Source: Zygnema cylindricum | Lineage: Eukaryota > Streptophyta > Zygnematophyceae > Zygnematales > Zygnemataceae | Assembly: GCA_037447655.1 (NCBI GenBank) | Contig: JBBHKE010000776.1 | Coordinates: 41,509-105,508 of the forward strand | DNA: 64,000 bases | Direction of reading: 5' to 3' | Part shown: positions 45,233 through 56,851 of the stretch, piece by piece | How positions within the stretch are numbered: the stretch's first letter is position 1 | Layout of the letters: every line of letters begins with the position of its first letter | Notes under the pieces: generated by a model | What the model saw: only the letters and a program-made list of their open reading frames with translations | Told to the model about the DNA's origin: nothing | Database searches by the model: none | Program-made: the position numbers and the translations under genes

Positions 45233-45863
45233 CCGGTGGGATAACCTTCATATGTTTCTGTAATAAGGGTATTTGTTGAGATCATGAAATTATATATATG
45301 AACAAAATGAAGTCCAAAGCCGATGATTGGTTGCAATAAGTCAACATATGGTCAAGACACAGTAGTGCATATAAAAAAAATGTCGGTTAACAAAAAAAAA
45401 TACATCTCAAATATCTCACAAATAACTCATCGTTATCTTCCAATAATATAATAAGCTTCCTTATCCTTTTGAAAGTATTATCTAAAAAACCGAAAATAAC
45501 AAAGTTGATTAAGAGAGAGACTAAAAAACATACAAAATTACTGTTGCTCTGATCTAAAAATAGAACTTTCTCTGACAAGCTCCTAAGAGTAGGCTATGAA
45601 AACAGGCTACAAAATGTCACAATAAAATGAACCGAAGATAGAAATTTTCACTTCTGACGATCAAGAGAACAAAAATCCAATCTACCATTTTTGCGACATC
45701 GCCATTAGAATGTTCTCTGAAAAAAGAAAATGTTTTTGTTTAAGAGATTATTGTTAGTCAGACAGAATGAGAGGAACTCCTATACACGAAAGGAGATATA
45801 CCCTATATATACCCTAACATACTCTCCACCTCCACAATGATTCCAACTTCACTATGTACTTTT

Positions 45864-46037
<174 letters not shown>

Positions 46038-46108
46038 TTGTAATGATGATCATTCACCTATTAGGAGAAAAAAGAATAGATAAAGAACCCAAGATGTACC
46101 ACCCGCCC

Positions 46109-49100
46109 TTAAGGTTTTTGCTCTGTTGAGGAAGCCTCCACTGTATGTTTACTTTGACAACTGTCGTTTCCAGGTGTATTTGTCGCTAAAGACGAAGTCT
46201 CTCCTTCTTGTACAATTTCAAAGTACTTTACCAAAGTACGTTTATTACTAGTCGGTGGATATGCAGGAAAATCCCTCGCAACAACTGTCCGATTGGGGGA
46301 CTCTAAGTCTCCGTTATTTCCGAAACCGGTAGTCGTCTCTTTCGGACTGTTTGATCTCCATAACCAATTGTAGATGTGAAAGAGTTTGGTTTTGATGTCG
46401 GAAAAGAGACAAATTAAATTTGCGTAACCATTGGGAAGACCCTCGTGAACGACATAACCAACGATGGCTGCGATTAGACCTGCATTCCATTTCAAAAAAA
46501 AAAGTTTTCAGGAAGTTTTAAACATAATACAAATACTATGCATGAAATCGAGACGCACATTTTTAGAAGATTGAACCATTTCAGTGTGACAAATAACTGC
46601 CCAAAAATCGATGTGAATCGAGTGTTGCATATCAAACTGTTTTCCAGTCGATCTACCTCCATTCCTGGTCCACACAATAATCGAAGATTGATGGGTAATG
46701 ATGTCGCCGAGTTCCCAGTATGATTGTAAACTTCGACTTTTCTGGTTTGTGGAAGTGATATATCTATCATATATCAAGCCACACGATACCGACCAGGTTG
46801 TGATTTTGCCGTTGTTTGTTGATTGGCCCCTCACTTTTGATTATGATTGAATGGATAGAAAGTCTTGTACTTGGAGGTACATAATTTACCAGCGTGTCTA
46901 TAGTGTCCCGTTCAGTTTGGACATTAACGAAATTTTGCTCGAAAACATAAAATGAGAAAGCTAAAAACAAGCTTTCCAACGAAATGGGTTAAATTTCAGA
47001 GATATATATAGTCAATACATCTCAATTTTGAAATATTGAAGAAAATTGAAACCTCCCTTGATATGAAAAATTGAAAGGTGGTTCTGGTTAAAAATGCAAC
47101 ACTATTAAAATCCCACTTCAATCTACTAATTGAGTTTTAAGATTGACGTGGGAAATTCTGCACATTTTGCCAAGACTTTTTCCCACAGTAAAAAACAAAA
47201 TTTTCTATTTTACTAAAACAAGGGTCAGTACATTGGTATCTATGAAATTGAGCAAAGGAATATCTATATTGGGCTCTTAAGAAATTTACATAAAGCCAAG
47301 GGTTCACATTTGTGTCCATCACTTTGAAACCCCCAAAAAAAACTACAGAAGCAAAAGAAAATCCTGAAACTATACGATTTGTTTTACATGTAATGAAGCA
47401 ACAGACACGAGATTATGAAATATTTCGCTAACCTAATGCCCAAAGCCAAGATATAACCATAACCCAGAAGTTATAATTTCGGTTTCTTACCAATTATAGC
47501 AATGAGATGTGAACGGGGAGAGGCGACCCAAACCATTGTAAAGCAAAGCCCGATTGGTATTATGAAAAGGCCTAATTAGAGAAAACATACTAATATGTCA
47601 GGTCCTAATAACACTTAAGCTTCAAAAGACCATAAAGGTGCACCAGTGGTAATAAAATGCAGCTACAAAGATAATTCGTGAAGAAACTCTCCACTTGATT
47701 TCATGTTTACTTTTATAAAACAGATAAGACTAATTAGTAGGGAACTTCAACATCCCATGAAACATTGCATTGCCTCACATACTGTCTCATATACTTTGTA
47801 AAAGGCAAGTGAATTGTGACAATGGGAAATCTGGTGATAACCATTTATGGAGCAAAAGAAGCTTAAATAGACAAACAAAAGCTCAATATTCATCACATAA
47901 TCATGTAAAAAAAATAATTAGTAAAGATGAACATGACCACATGAGTTTTATGTGTCCCATTTATGGCTAAAAAGCTCAAATTATCGCGAGAGTGCAGTTG
48001 AAAGCATTTCAGTAAACACAATAAAACATTGATGCGAAATTACGACTTCTATTGCAAGATCTTATATGACATTTCACAAGTAAACATGAAATGACAATGT
48101 AAGTTTCTGTGACTCATTTTATTCATTGAAGAATTTACGAGTTACTCGTGACTTTAAAAAGGAAAACTGATTCTCACCTGCAAGCATCTTGTCACCGAGC
48201 GGAATACGAAACGGACGATAAGCATCTGGTTCCGTAAAACGTAACTGAACGAGAGCTCCAAACTTTAAAGCAGTCGAAAGTGCATAGAGCACCATATCCG
48301 CCTAATTCCCTCAAGAAAACAATATATAATTAGACTTGCTAGAAAAAACCCAAAGTTAGAGTGTCGTCAGGAAGATTGGCTGATTGCTTTGAATTAAGCT
48401 GGGCTTAATAGTTGGTGATGCTTGGGAACCTGTGATTCTCATCAGGTGCAATTTTTATTTATTTTTTACATTTTTTAGATAATTTCAAGAACACACGTTT
48501 CCATTTGCTGAAGATAGGATGTCCCGTTGTATCCTAGTTTATCCTATTTCTATTTAACTTTAAGTGGATCCAGAAAAGTTATGTCCTACTGCCCTCTAGA
48601 GTCATCTTCACTTTGAAAGCAGTATAAACAGCAGATAAAATTCATTGAATTCATTTATTATTCATTTATTTAAGATTAATTTGAGCCGTCCTGTTGAAAA
48701 CCAACGGAAGGACGTCCAAGAGCTTGCAAGTTGCACCTAAATCAAACTGCTTGATGCTTGGTGATCCACAAAAAAATTATGACTTTTTCCTGTATTAATG
48801 TCGGTTTAACAGTGCAAGATGAAAGCTGAGATACTTTAAAGACTTGCATAGTAGAGTAACGGCTTTAAAAACCGGAGCTTTAAAACTGATGACTCACCTC
48901 TGCAAGAGAAGTAAAGGAAAAACCAGAAAGAAGTAAAGTACAAGATGCAGTGAGGATTATGGCAAGCCATGGTGTTGCGAATTGTGGATGTAGCAATTTC
49001 AGCTTTGCAGGAGCCTAAAAACCAAGCCAATAAGAGCATGTGAGAGTTCGCATTTTTACCATCGATAAAACGTAAAACAGATGTATTCAGAAATAATAAT

Positions 49101-52100
49101 AAAAGTTAGTGGGAGAACAATATTTTGTAACTGCTGATTCTGACATTATTTTGCCTCAGAGTTAAAAGTAACTCAGAGACGAAATTCTGAAAAGGATAAG
49201 CTGATGAACCAGAACAACAACATATTACCTAGACATAAACAAACTGATATCAGTTACAAAAAAAGAAATAAACTGGGATAAATAAACTGACAGAAAAATA
49301 AGCTGACAGCAGCATCTTGGTTGATGAAAAAACACAGAAAAAGTTATATGCATGCGAGCATCAAAATTGACTGGCAGGGAAATCCGACAAAACTAAATTC
49401 GAGAAAGAAAAGATTTCTATAGGGCAAAAACAAACCAAGAATGTTCAAAAATGGAAAATGACTAATACCTGTCCTATAAGGGCCATGCCAAAAACCAGTC
49501 TAGAATTTGTGCAAAGTCGTATGAGAAGAAGGCCCAAGGCACTAAGCATAGCTGCTGCTCCCATTACCACCTGTATCACAATAGGAAAGCAAAAAGACAA
49601 AACAAAAAAGTCAAGAAAGTCAAGAAAAGAAAGAAAAACAGAAGAAACAGTAGACAACAAAAACAACAGGAAAAAAATAATTTGAAAACCAGTCTAAAAT
49701 ACCTCAGTTTGAATCTCCTATAAAATTCCATGAAACCAAAAACGACCATAAGACGAAGTTCGGGGACATGAACAAGAAAAAATATCAAAAGGACAATGTA
49801 AATTGCACTGATTGTTTATAAAAAAAATACCCGGAAAACCCTACAGCCACGTAACTTCAAACATGCTATATGACATCACAAGCTTTCGAGTTCCTGAGGG
49901 CAATGCACACCACAAAAAGAAAGTAGCTTTATAACAAACAGATAGTTGACCTGTTCAACGATAAGAATGGCCCAGGAAAAGGACATACCCCAAATCCTCG
50001 TCCTCCAATAATTGATGCTACTCGAACATATGCCCCATCATGCCACAAACTAGTGTCTGACATAACGCTTACTCCCAGCAGTGTGGGAATCGCATAAACA
50101 AACACCATAAGGGAAATACCACCAATCAATGCTCGCGGATAAGATTTTGCCGGATCTTTCACCTCGGACGCACATGTTCCTGCCGCATCAAAACTGAAAA
50201 AAACAGCTCGGGATTTACCACAGTTCTTTTTTCTCTTAATCACTACTATGTGAACTAGAAATCTTCATGGAGCACCGAACAGCATCAAGTTTCTGAACAG
50301 ACACAGGTATAGATATTCACAGTAAAAATGCAATATTAACAATGAAAATGCAAAGTCAACTACGGTTATTGTTTGCAATAAAAATGCAAAGGCATTAACT
50401 TTTATTATTTGCAATAAAAATGCTAAGGCACTGATGATTATTATTTGTGATAAAAGTACAATGTCAATGCCAATTTATATATTAGAGCAACTCCAGGCCA
50501 TAACAAGCTTCTGTGGGTCAACTCCTTGATTTCCTCTTCAAGAAGAACAAAGTTCGCAAACTGTTATCCTCGCCTTCAAACTGAATATGTCTAGAAGTTC
50601 ATTGCTTTAATAGAAGTTTAGAAGTAAATCTCAAAACTCTGAAAATCATATTACTCTAAATCTAAGCCCATTAAAAAACATCTAACTAGATTCAAGAGGA
50701 AAAGCAGAATGAAATTAAGGTATATCCTTTAGAACACGATTTAGAATCAGCATACTTTTTGCTTACCCTGAGGTGTTCCAAAGAATAATTGTAAAAAGTC
50801 TCGCCCAATCAACCCGTTTGGGTACACCCGAGGCCACCCAGTTGAAGTTGAATCGAGGAAGACCCCACAATGTCAGGATCAGAAAGGGCACCATGACCGC
50901 GACAAAAAAGAATATAGATGCTGTGCCTGAAAGGAACAAGGGAGAAAGAGAGAGGCCAATACATTGTTGAGTAGCAACTCTGTGATAGCTCATAGAAACT
51001 TGTTGATCACAGTGCAAACGTTGTGCAACATTCAATGTATATATAACCACAAAAAACAAACTAAGGGAACCAAAATACTGTAATGCATGTAGACTGGTAC
51101 TTTTCCAAAAAACATCAGTATGTACATGGTTACAAAATACCAATCAATGGAACAAAAACTAACGCAATGCATTTAGACTACTATCCTTCCAAAAAAGCAA
51201 ACAAAAACCTTAAGCTCACAAAGGAACTTTCGGATTTTTCTTACCTACTATACCCACACCTCGAATATTAATTAGTGCGGATGCCACGACCAAAGTCACC
51301 TTTAAGGCCAGACTCCATGCTGTTGGTATGCTAATCCAGGAACCATATTTCACATAGCCCAGGTAATCAACAAACATGGCGGGGAAAAGAGCCGTGTCAA
51401 AAATACTACAGGCGAGAGTAAAAACTCCATTCAGAAAGGACCAAAAAGGACCAAAGGCACGATAAACCCAAAAAATATGTCCTCCCGTTTCCGGAATCAT
51501 GCAAGCGAGCTCGGCAGTCATGAATGCTAATGGAGCCGACCATACGATTGGCACAACAAAGAGAAAGAGGAACATGAGTGTGGGACCTCCTGCTCCGACA
51601 GCATCCTCAAATCCATAAGGACCCTGCAGGTTGATAAAAAGAAGATGTTTGTCAGTCATAAGATTTTGTTAAATTGCAATAGGACTCAAGAAAAAGCACA
51701 AGAGTATGCACTTTAGCTGGTTTGAATCTTCAGGATACACCGTGATGTGAAAAGATTAATACTATACATAAACGTAAGACATAGGATCAAAATGTTGAAC
51801 TTTCAACAGGCAAAGATGCTACCTCAGAAAGTATTGTGAGCTTAAGAAGCAATTAGCTCAATTAATAACTAAGCGTGGAATATGATGTTTTTGTTTGTCA
51901 TACATGAACTACAATTCGTTTCCACATTATTCCGAAAAAAGGGAGCATGGACATTTTAAGAAAAGGACCGTAAAGAATTTTCAGACTCGAGGAGGACCCC
52001 GTGTTACTGAATTGAAATGTATTTACAGGTGAAGTCAGACCCATGGGATGAAAACAACATGGATTACTAGCAAAGTTCGAAAAGGGTTGCCGTATCATAC

Positions 52101-52376
52101 CCCTGTAACTGTAAAAAAGATAATTCCAAGAAGTTGAAGAGTAGAGAGTAGAGGCACAGCATTTTGTTGATGCAGAACTGACATGGAGAGCTTCCCATTG
52201 TTGACCGTTGACTTTTCAACTGAAGCTTCAAGAGACTCGTCGGTACTTTTTGGATACCCTTCTGAAATTAAAGGAGAATATTCTCTTTTGAAGTTGCTCG
52301 TTGCAGGTAGAGCAGCTTCCATTTCAATATGTAGGTTTTCATTTTTCAAGATTGTTTTGCCATTTACAGTTGTCAT
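46109..52376 (-). CDS. PUT: Polyamine/amino acid permease (PUT/LAT type), nine coding exons
   Basis: Exons read 52376-52101, 51623-51245, 50926-50767, 50193-49989, 49570-49469, 49014-48898, 48301-48178, 47571-47491 and 46479-46109. All have GT-AG borders and consistent phases, giving 604 codons plus TAA. The product is a multi-pass membrane transporter of the APC superfamily. Exon 1 ends in the first membrane segment ([14 protein letters not shown]). Exon 2 opens with the family signature [14 protein letters not shown] and has [17 protein letters not shown] and [11 protein letters not shown]. Exon 4 has [20 protein letters not shown], exon 6 [13 protein letters not shown], exon 7 RPFRIPLG. 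Plant PUTs import polyamines (and paraquat) with protons; substrate here is inferred. N- and C-terminal tails (about 75 and 95 residues, Ser/Thr/Glu-rich) make it longer than the ~500 residues usual. The ATG at 52376 follows a CAG that could be a 5'UTR splice acceptor. Confidence 0.9.
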
Positions 52377-52378
52377 AA

Positions 52379-53720
52379 CTGCTGGAATGTGAAACACAAC
52401 GCAAATCTTAACTGAATTTTTTCCACATCCGAAAATGTGCTAGAAGTGAGAAAATTGTAAAAAACACAGAATGTCTTAAATTTGTTATTTCACTGTCTAT
52501 CTGTCATTTCTATATCTCTTACTTAAAATTTAATTGCCGTTTATCCTCCTTTGGTAGACTGCACATTCTCCTACTCACATGAATCGCTCCCAATGTTTTG
52601 CTTCATTCAATTCCTCTTCAAAGTAGTTCTAAAGCTGTTAATACTTTTATAATGTTAAAGCACTAATTAACACTGATGGGAAGTCTGGAAGAGATCAGTG
52701 CAATAATTGCAATTTGCCTCCTATTGAACAAATTCAAGTTTAACATGAATAGTCATGCTTATAAAATTTGAACTCTACTTTGTTGAACATACCTCCATAC
52801 TTGGCAATAATTAATAATCAACAATGTTCATCATAAACTGTCCAGCAAAAGAAATATATTTTACTACAAAAGTTAACTGTCTCAGCGGCCAGACTCAGCG
52901 GTGTACAGCAATAAGGAGAACTTCAAAAAGGAGATATTAATGAATTTGAATTATTTGATAAAAATCTCAAAGTTATCATCGGTTTGGACTAAAAAAGGCT
53001 GAAAAATTGGTGAACACTAATGTTTAGCATGACCAAAAATTTCTCATTTTAAACCATGACATCAATAAATTGAAAAAAACAAATGGCTGTACAATGTTAA
53101 ATGCCAATAGATATAAATATTTGCAACTGGCCCTCCTTAATTTCCTAAATCTTTCATGAACCGATATCTTATATAAAGGTTTCCAAAGAAGTGTGTTCCG
53201 TAAATAACTTAGTGAAAATTTCTGATTTCAATCACAGCTTTAAACTATTTCGCAGCTGATGGTTATTTCGAATCTTATCCATTGTTATTAAGAAATCATC
53301 AAATTCATCTAAGCCATGAAACATGTGACTTAGAAAATGGAACAAAAACCGAAAACCATAACAGAAAAGATATGACAAAAACAAAATGGAACACATATTT
53401 TTTTTGGAATCCAGCTGTTCCATGTTGTAACCTGTGCAATTACAACTTTCAGATAAGGCTGGTTCACTACCAGCTGATCAGGAAAGCCCAGTTGAGAGAG
53501 TATCTCTGTTTTAGGCTTTCAGAGTGAACTGGAAGACCTTTCCTCCCATAGTTAACAGGTGCGAAAATTTATGCGGACGTCCGCGCGCGGAACGAAAAAT
53601 TCCCCAAGTTTGAAATTTTCGTGCGGCCGCAAGAAATTAGCCGCACGAAATTCCGACGAATGGAGAATTCATAACATCGTATCGAATATTCTTATGTGAG
53701 AGGGGGGGGAATATGGGTAA
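52379..53720. other. Upstream region of the permease gene
   Basis: No second gene recognised. Promoter and 5'UTR of the permease should lie here; I cannot fix a TATA box. Near 53607-53640 a 9-bp perfect stem (TTCGTGCGG...CCGCACGAA) stands in a short CpG-rich island. Confidence 0.4.
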
Positions 53721-53726
53721 AAACTA

Positions 53727-54169
53727 CACCGCCAATCGCTATTAGCGTGTAGGTTTCATTAGCGTATACAAATAATTACCGTGGTGTACGCTATTTAAGA
53801 ATTTGAAAATTTTGGAAAAAATCATACATTCTAATTGTTTGATTATGGTAATTTGGATCTTTAAAAAAAAAAATGTCGGTCGCAAACATGCTTACACTAA
53901 TATAAGTTTCCGTACAAAATCTGACAAATCGTACACAAATCGTACATTCACACGGTCGAAACGCGGCTGTCGGACGAATATGTGCGAGCGGGATTTTTTA
54001 CGACCTGGTTTTTTTTCCTTTTTAGAACGCACATTCTCATGCGTCCGCGGTTACTAAAACTAATTTATTGTATTTTTTAACTTAAAAAGGTACATTTATG
54101 TACGGTCTGACACTGACCGTACACCACTATATTTAAGAGACAACGTACTGAATATAACCCTAAATACTA
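53727..54169. mobile_element. TA-type element, long form, copy K, right end unclear
   Basis: The left end CACCGCCAATCGCTATTAGCG follows TA (53725-53726). Segments at 53885-54140 (CAAAATCTGACAAA, GACACTGACCGTAC) match the internal parts of copies G and H. The right terminus is not recognisable. Confidence 0.6.
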
Positions 54170-54177
54170 AAAACTAC

Positions 54178-54552
54178 TAGTGTTGGGTATCGGGTAAATT
54201 CATGTCGCGATAATTTCGATATTCGATATATCGAATATCGATCGAGCATATTCCTCGATATATCGTACCGGGACCAAGATAAATTATCGCGATATATATC
54301 GCAAAAACTGGGTTTCCGTACAGTCATAGTACGGAAAATCGTACGAAAAACCGTACCTCCCCCCCAGTGGGGGAGTTTGGAAAAAAATCGGAAAAAAAAT
54401 AATATATTGGAAATACGATATATCGGCGTTATATTGGCAATATATCGCTCGATTTGGTTTTCGATATATCGAAGTGATATATCGATTACCGGGTACCTGA
54501 AATTCGATATATATATTGAATATCGGCAAAAGGTCCTCGATACCCAACACTA
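54178..54552. mobile_element. hAT-like MITE with 8-bp target duplication
   Basis: 375 bp with termini TAGTGTTGGGTATCG and CGATACCCAACACTA, perfect over 15 bases. It is flanked by the exact 8-bp duplication AAAACTAC (54170-54177 and 54553-54560). The interior is full of CGATATATCG palindromes and codes for nothing. An 8-bp duplication and TAGTG terminus fit the hAT superfamily. Confidence 0.9.
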
Positions 54553-54559
54553 AAAACTA

Positions 54560-54773
54560 CACCGTGAATCGCTATTAGTGCTGATTTTTCTGCCACTTAA
54601 AACATATTTTTTAAGTGCACACTTCTCCGATTTTCAATCTGAGACCACCAATCGGAAGCTGAAAATCTTATCTTTCAATCACAACCGTCATGTCCACAAT
54701 CCGACAAGTGTGTACGGAGAAAAGATGTTTGAAGTGGCGAAAAAAACATTAACCCTAATAGCGATTCACGGTG
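54560..54773. mobile_element. TA-type foldback MITE, short form, copy D
   Basis: Complete 214-bp copy: CACCGTGAATCGCTATTAG start after TA (54558-54559), GCGATTCACGGTG end before TA (54774-54775). It is the best-preserved terminal pair in the window. The hAT-like MITE's target duplication overlaps its left boundary by one base. Confidence 0.86.
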
Positions 54774-54775
54774 TA

Positions 54776-56097
54776 CAGAGTCGTATCAACTTTGGCTAGG
54801 TTTTTACAGCGCGAGTACGATATAGGGATATGCGCAACAGATTTAAGTGCAGGCGTGTTCTTACAGTACAGTAGTACAGTGTACGACACCACAGCGAACT
54901 GTACATTTTCGACCTAGGAGCTGGGCGACTAGGCGCCTTTTAGCCAAACGATGTGAACCACACGACATCGAAACCGTTCATCCAATGTTGGACATTTAGG
55001 ACAAATAGTCCCGTTTTTTGCTTTGATTCTTTAGAAGGTTTTCTTGGGTGATGTATCGGGTTTTCATCAAGTAGAATATCGCATATCGACAGACACGCAT
55101 CTTCTCGATGTACATCACCAGAATTTCCTTCAGTATGATGATTTCCGTACGAAGAGTCCGCATTTTTAGGGCACAGCAATACACGCGTCGTTAACCATGG
55201 TTACTGGGATATTTGATATTTCTCCTTGGTTTTACCGGGGATGACCTTCTTAACCGCGACACTAACCATAGTCACGGTGCCAAATGTGGCCTACGGTACA
55301 ATACACGTGTCGTTAACCATCGTTACTTTGGCTGCCGGTTGTCTGATGATCTCGGCAGAGAAAATTTGAACCGGGATGAAACCTGAATTGGTACTGAAAT
55401 AAACTCTATATTATGTGAATCAGTATCGGCCGCCAAACTTTTTTTTTCACAGATTAGTACAGCTGCTGCCGGAGGGTTTCTTGCAGGCGAGAAACTCTAC
55501 AAAAATTAGGTTTAGAAAGTTAGGGTTTTTTTGCAGGCGAAGGAAAATTTTCTTTGTTTCTGCGTTGTTCGAACATATTATGATCAATTAGTCTAGGATG
55601 ATATGGATTAGCCAAAATCTCAATACTAAAAAAATTGTGAATTCAAACTTTAATTTCGCTACATTATTACCAAAAGTTTTTGTTCAATAATCGACCTTTT
55701 CTTTGCAACAACAGCGTTTTAATTTTGTTAATAATGCTTCAGCTGCATTCAAAACAGCGTTTCTAAGAACCTTCAATAAAAAATTTATTCATATTTCCTG
55801 TTTTCGGTTTTTTTATTTACCAAAATAAGTCAGTTACGAGAGCTTCGGTCAACGTTGTGATGCAGTAGTTCTCGAATGTTTGAAAATTTTAGAACACAAA
55901 TATTTTAAAAAGACAATTTTTTTAGCAATAATCAATCGAAGGGGCTTGGAACTCTGAAGCTTCCATAATGTAACACAGATAGCAATATTTAAACGACAGA
56001 CGCAATAATTATCAACTCGAAACATTGAGAATATTATTATTCATCATTGATTTTCTTTAATGAATTTCTTCATTGAATTTCTTCATTGAATATTATC
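54776..56097. other. Non-coding spacer upstream of the SNARE gene
   Basis: No gene recognised. ACACGCGTCGTTAACCATGG (about 55181) and ACACGTGTCGTTAACCATCG (about 55303) are near-duplicates 122 bases apart. Confidence 0.42.
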
Positions 56098-56849
56098 ATC
56101 AAATTTCATCTTTCTCTCTGCCCTCCCTCTCCCTCTCCCTCTTCTTTTCCCTCTCCCTCTGACTCTCCCCATCCCTCTCCCTCCCCTTCTCCATCTTCAC
56201 ACTCTCTCTCCTTTTTCCTCACCCTCTCCCTCTCCTCTCCCTCCCCGCACTCTGTCGTTCTTCTCTCCCTCCCTCTCCCACTCCTTCACTCACAGGTTGA
56301 TCACTCTCGTTGTATGGCAGAAGCATAAAATGGGCGATTCCCTCTCCCTCTTGCTCTACCTCTCTTTTCCCTTCTCCCTCTCCCACCCCCTCCTCCCTTT
56401 TCCCCCATCTCCCTCCCTCTCCCTCTTTCGCAATTATAGGTTGGTCATTCTCACTGTCTAGTAGGAGCAAGGGATGGGAAATTTGCACGCTATGGGAATC
56501 CCTCCCTCTTCCTCTCTCCCTTTGGCTCTCCCACTCCTCCCCCTCCTAGCTATCTTTCCATCTCCCTCTCTCCATCTCCTTCCCCATCTCCCTCTCTCTA
56601 GACCCCTCTCCCTCTCTCCCTCTCTCTGTCCACTACCACCCCTCTCTTTGTCCCTCTTCCTTTCCATTTCCCTCTCCTCTCCCTCTCGTTTTCCCTCCCG
56701 TTCCCTCACTCACATTTAGGTCACTGTCTTTCTCCCTCTTCCTCTCCCTCTCCCTATCCCTCTCCCTCTCCCTCCCTTTCCCTTACCTCTCCCTCTCCCT
56801 CTCCCTCTCCCTCTCCCTCTCCCTCTCCCTCTCCCTCTACCTCTCCCTA
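56098..56849 (+). repeat. Pyrimidine-rich (CTCCCT)n tract before the SNARE start codon
   Basis: About 750 bases, mostly C and T, with exact (TCCCTC)n toward the end (56786-56849). Two less regular islands near 56290-56335 and 56435-56500 look like duplicates of each other (GGTTGATCACTC and GGTTGGTCATTC). It ends two bases before the ATG at 56852, so it may lie in the promoter or 5'UTR. Confidence 0.88.
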
Positions 56850-56851
56850 AT

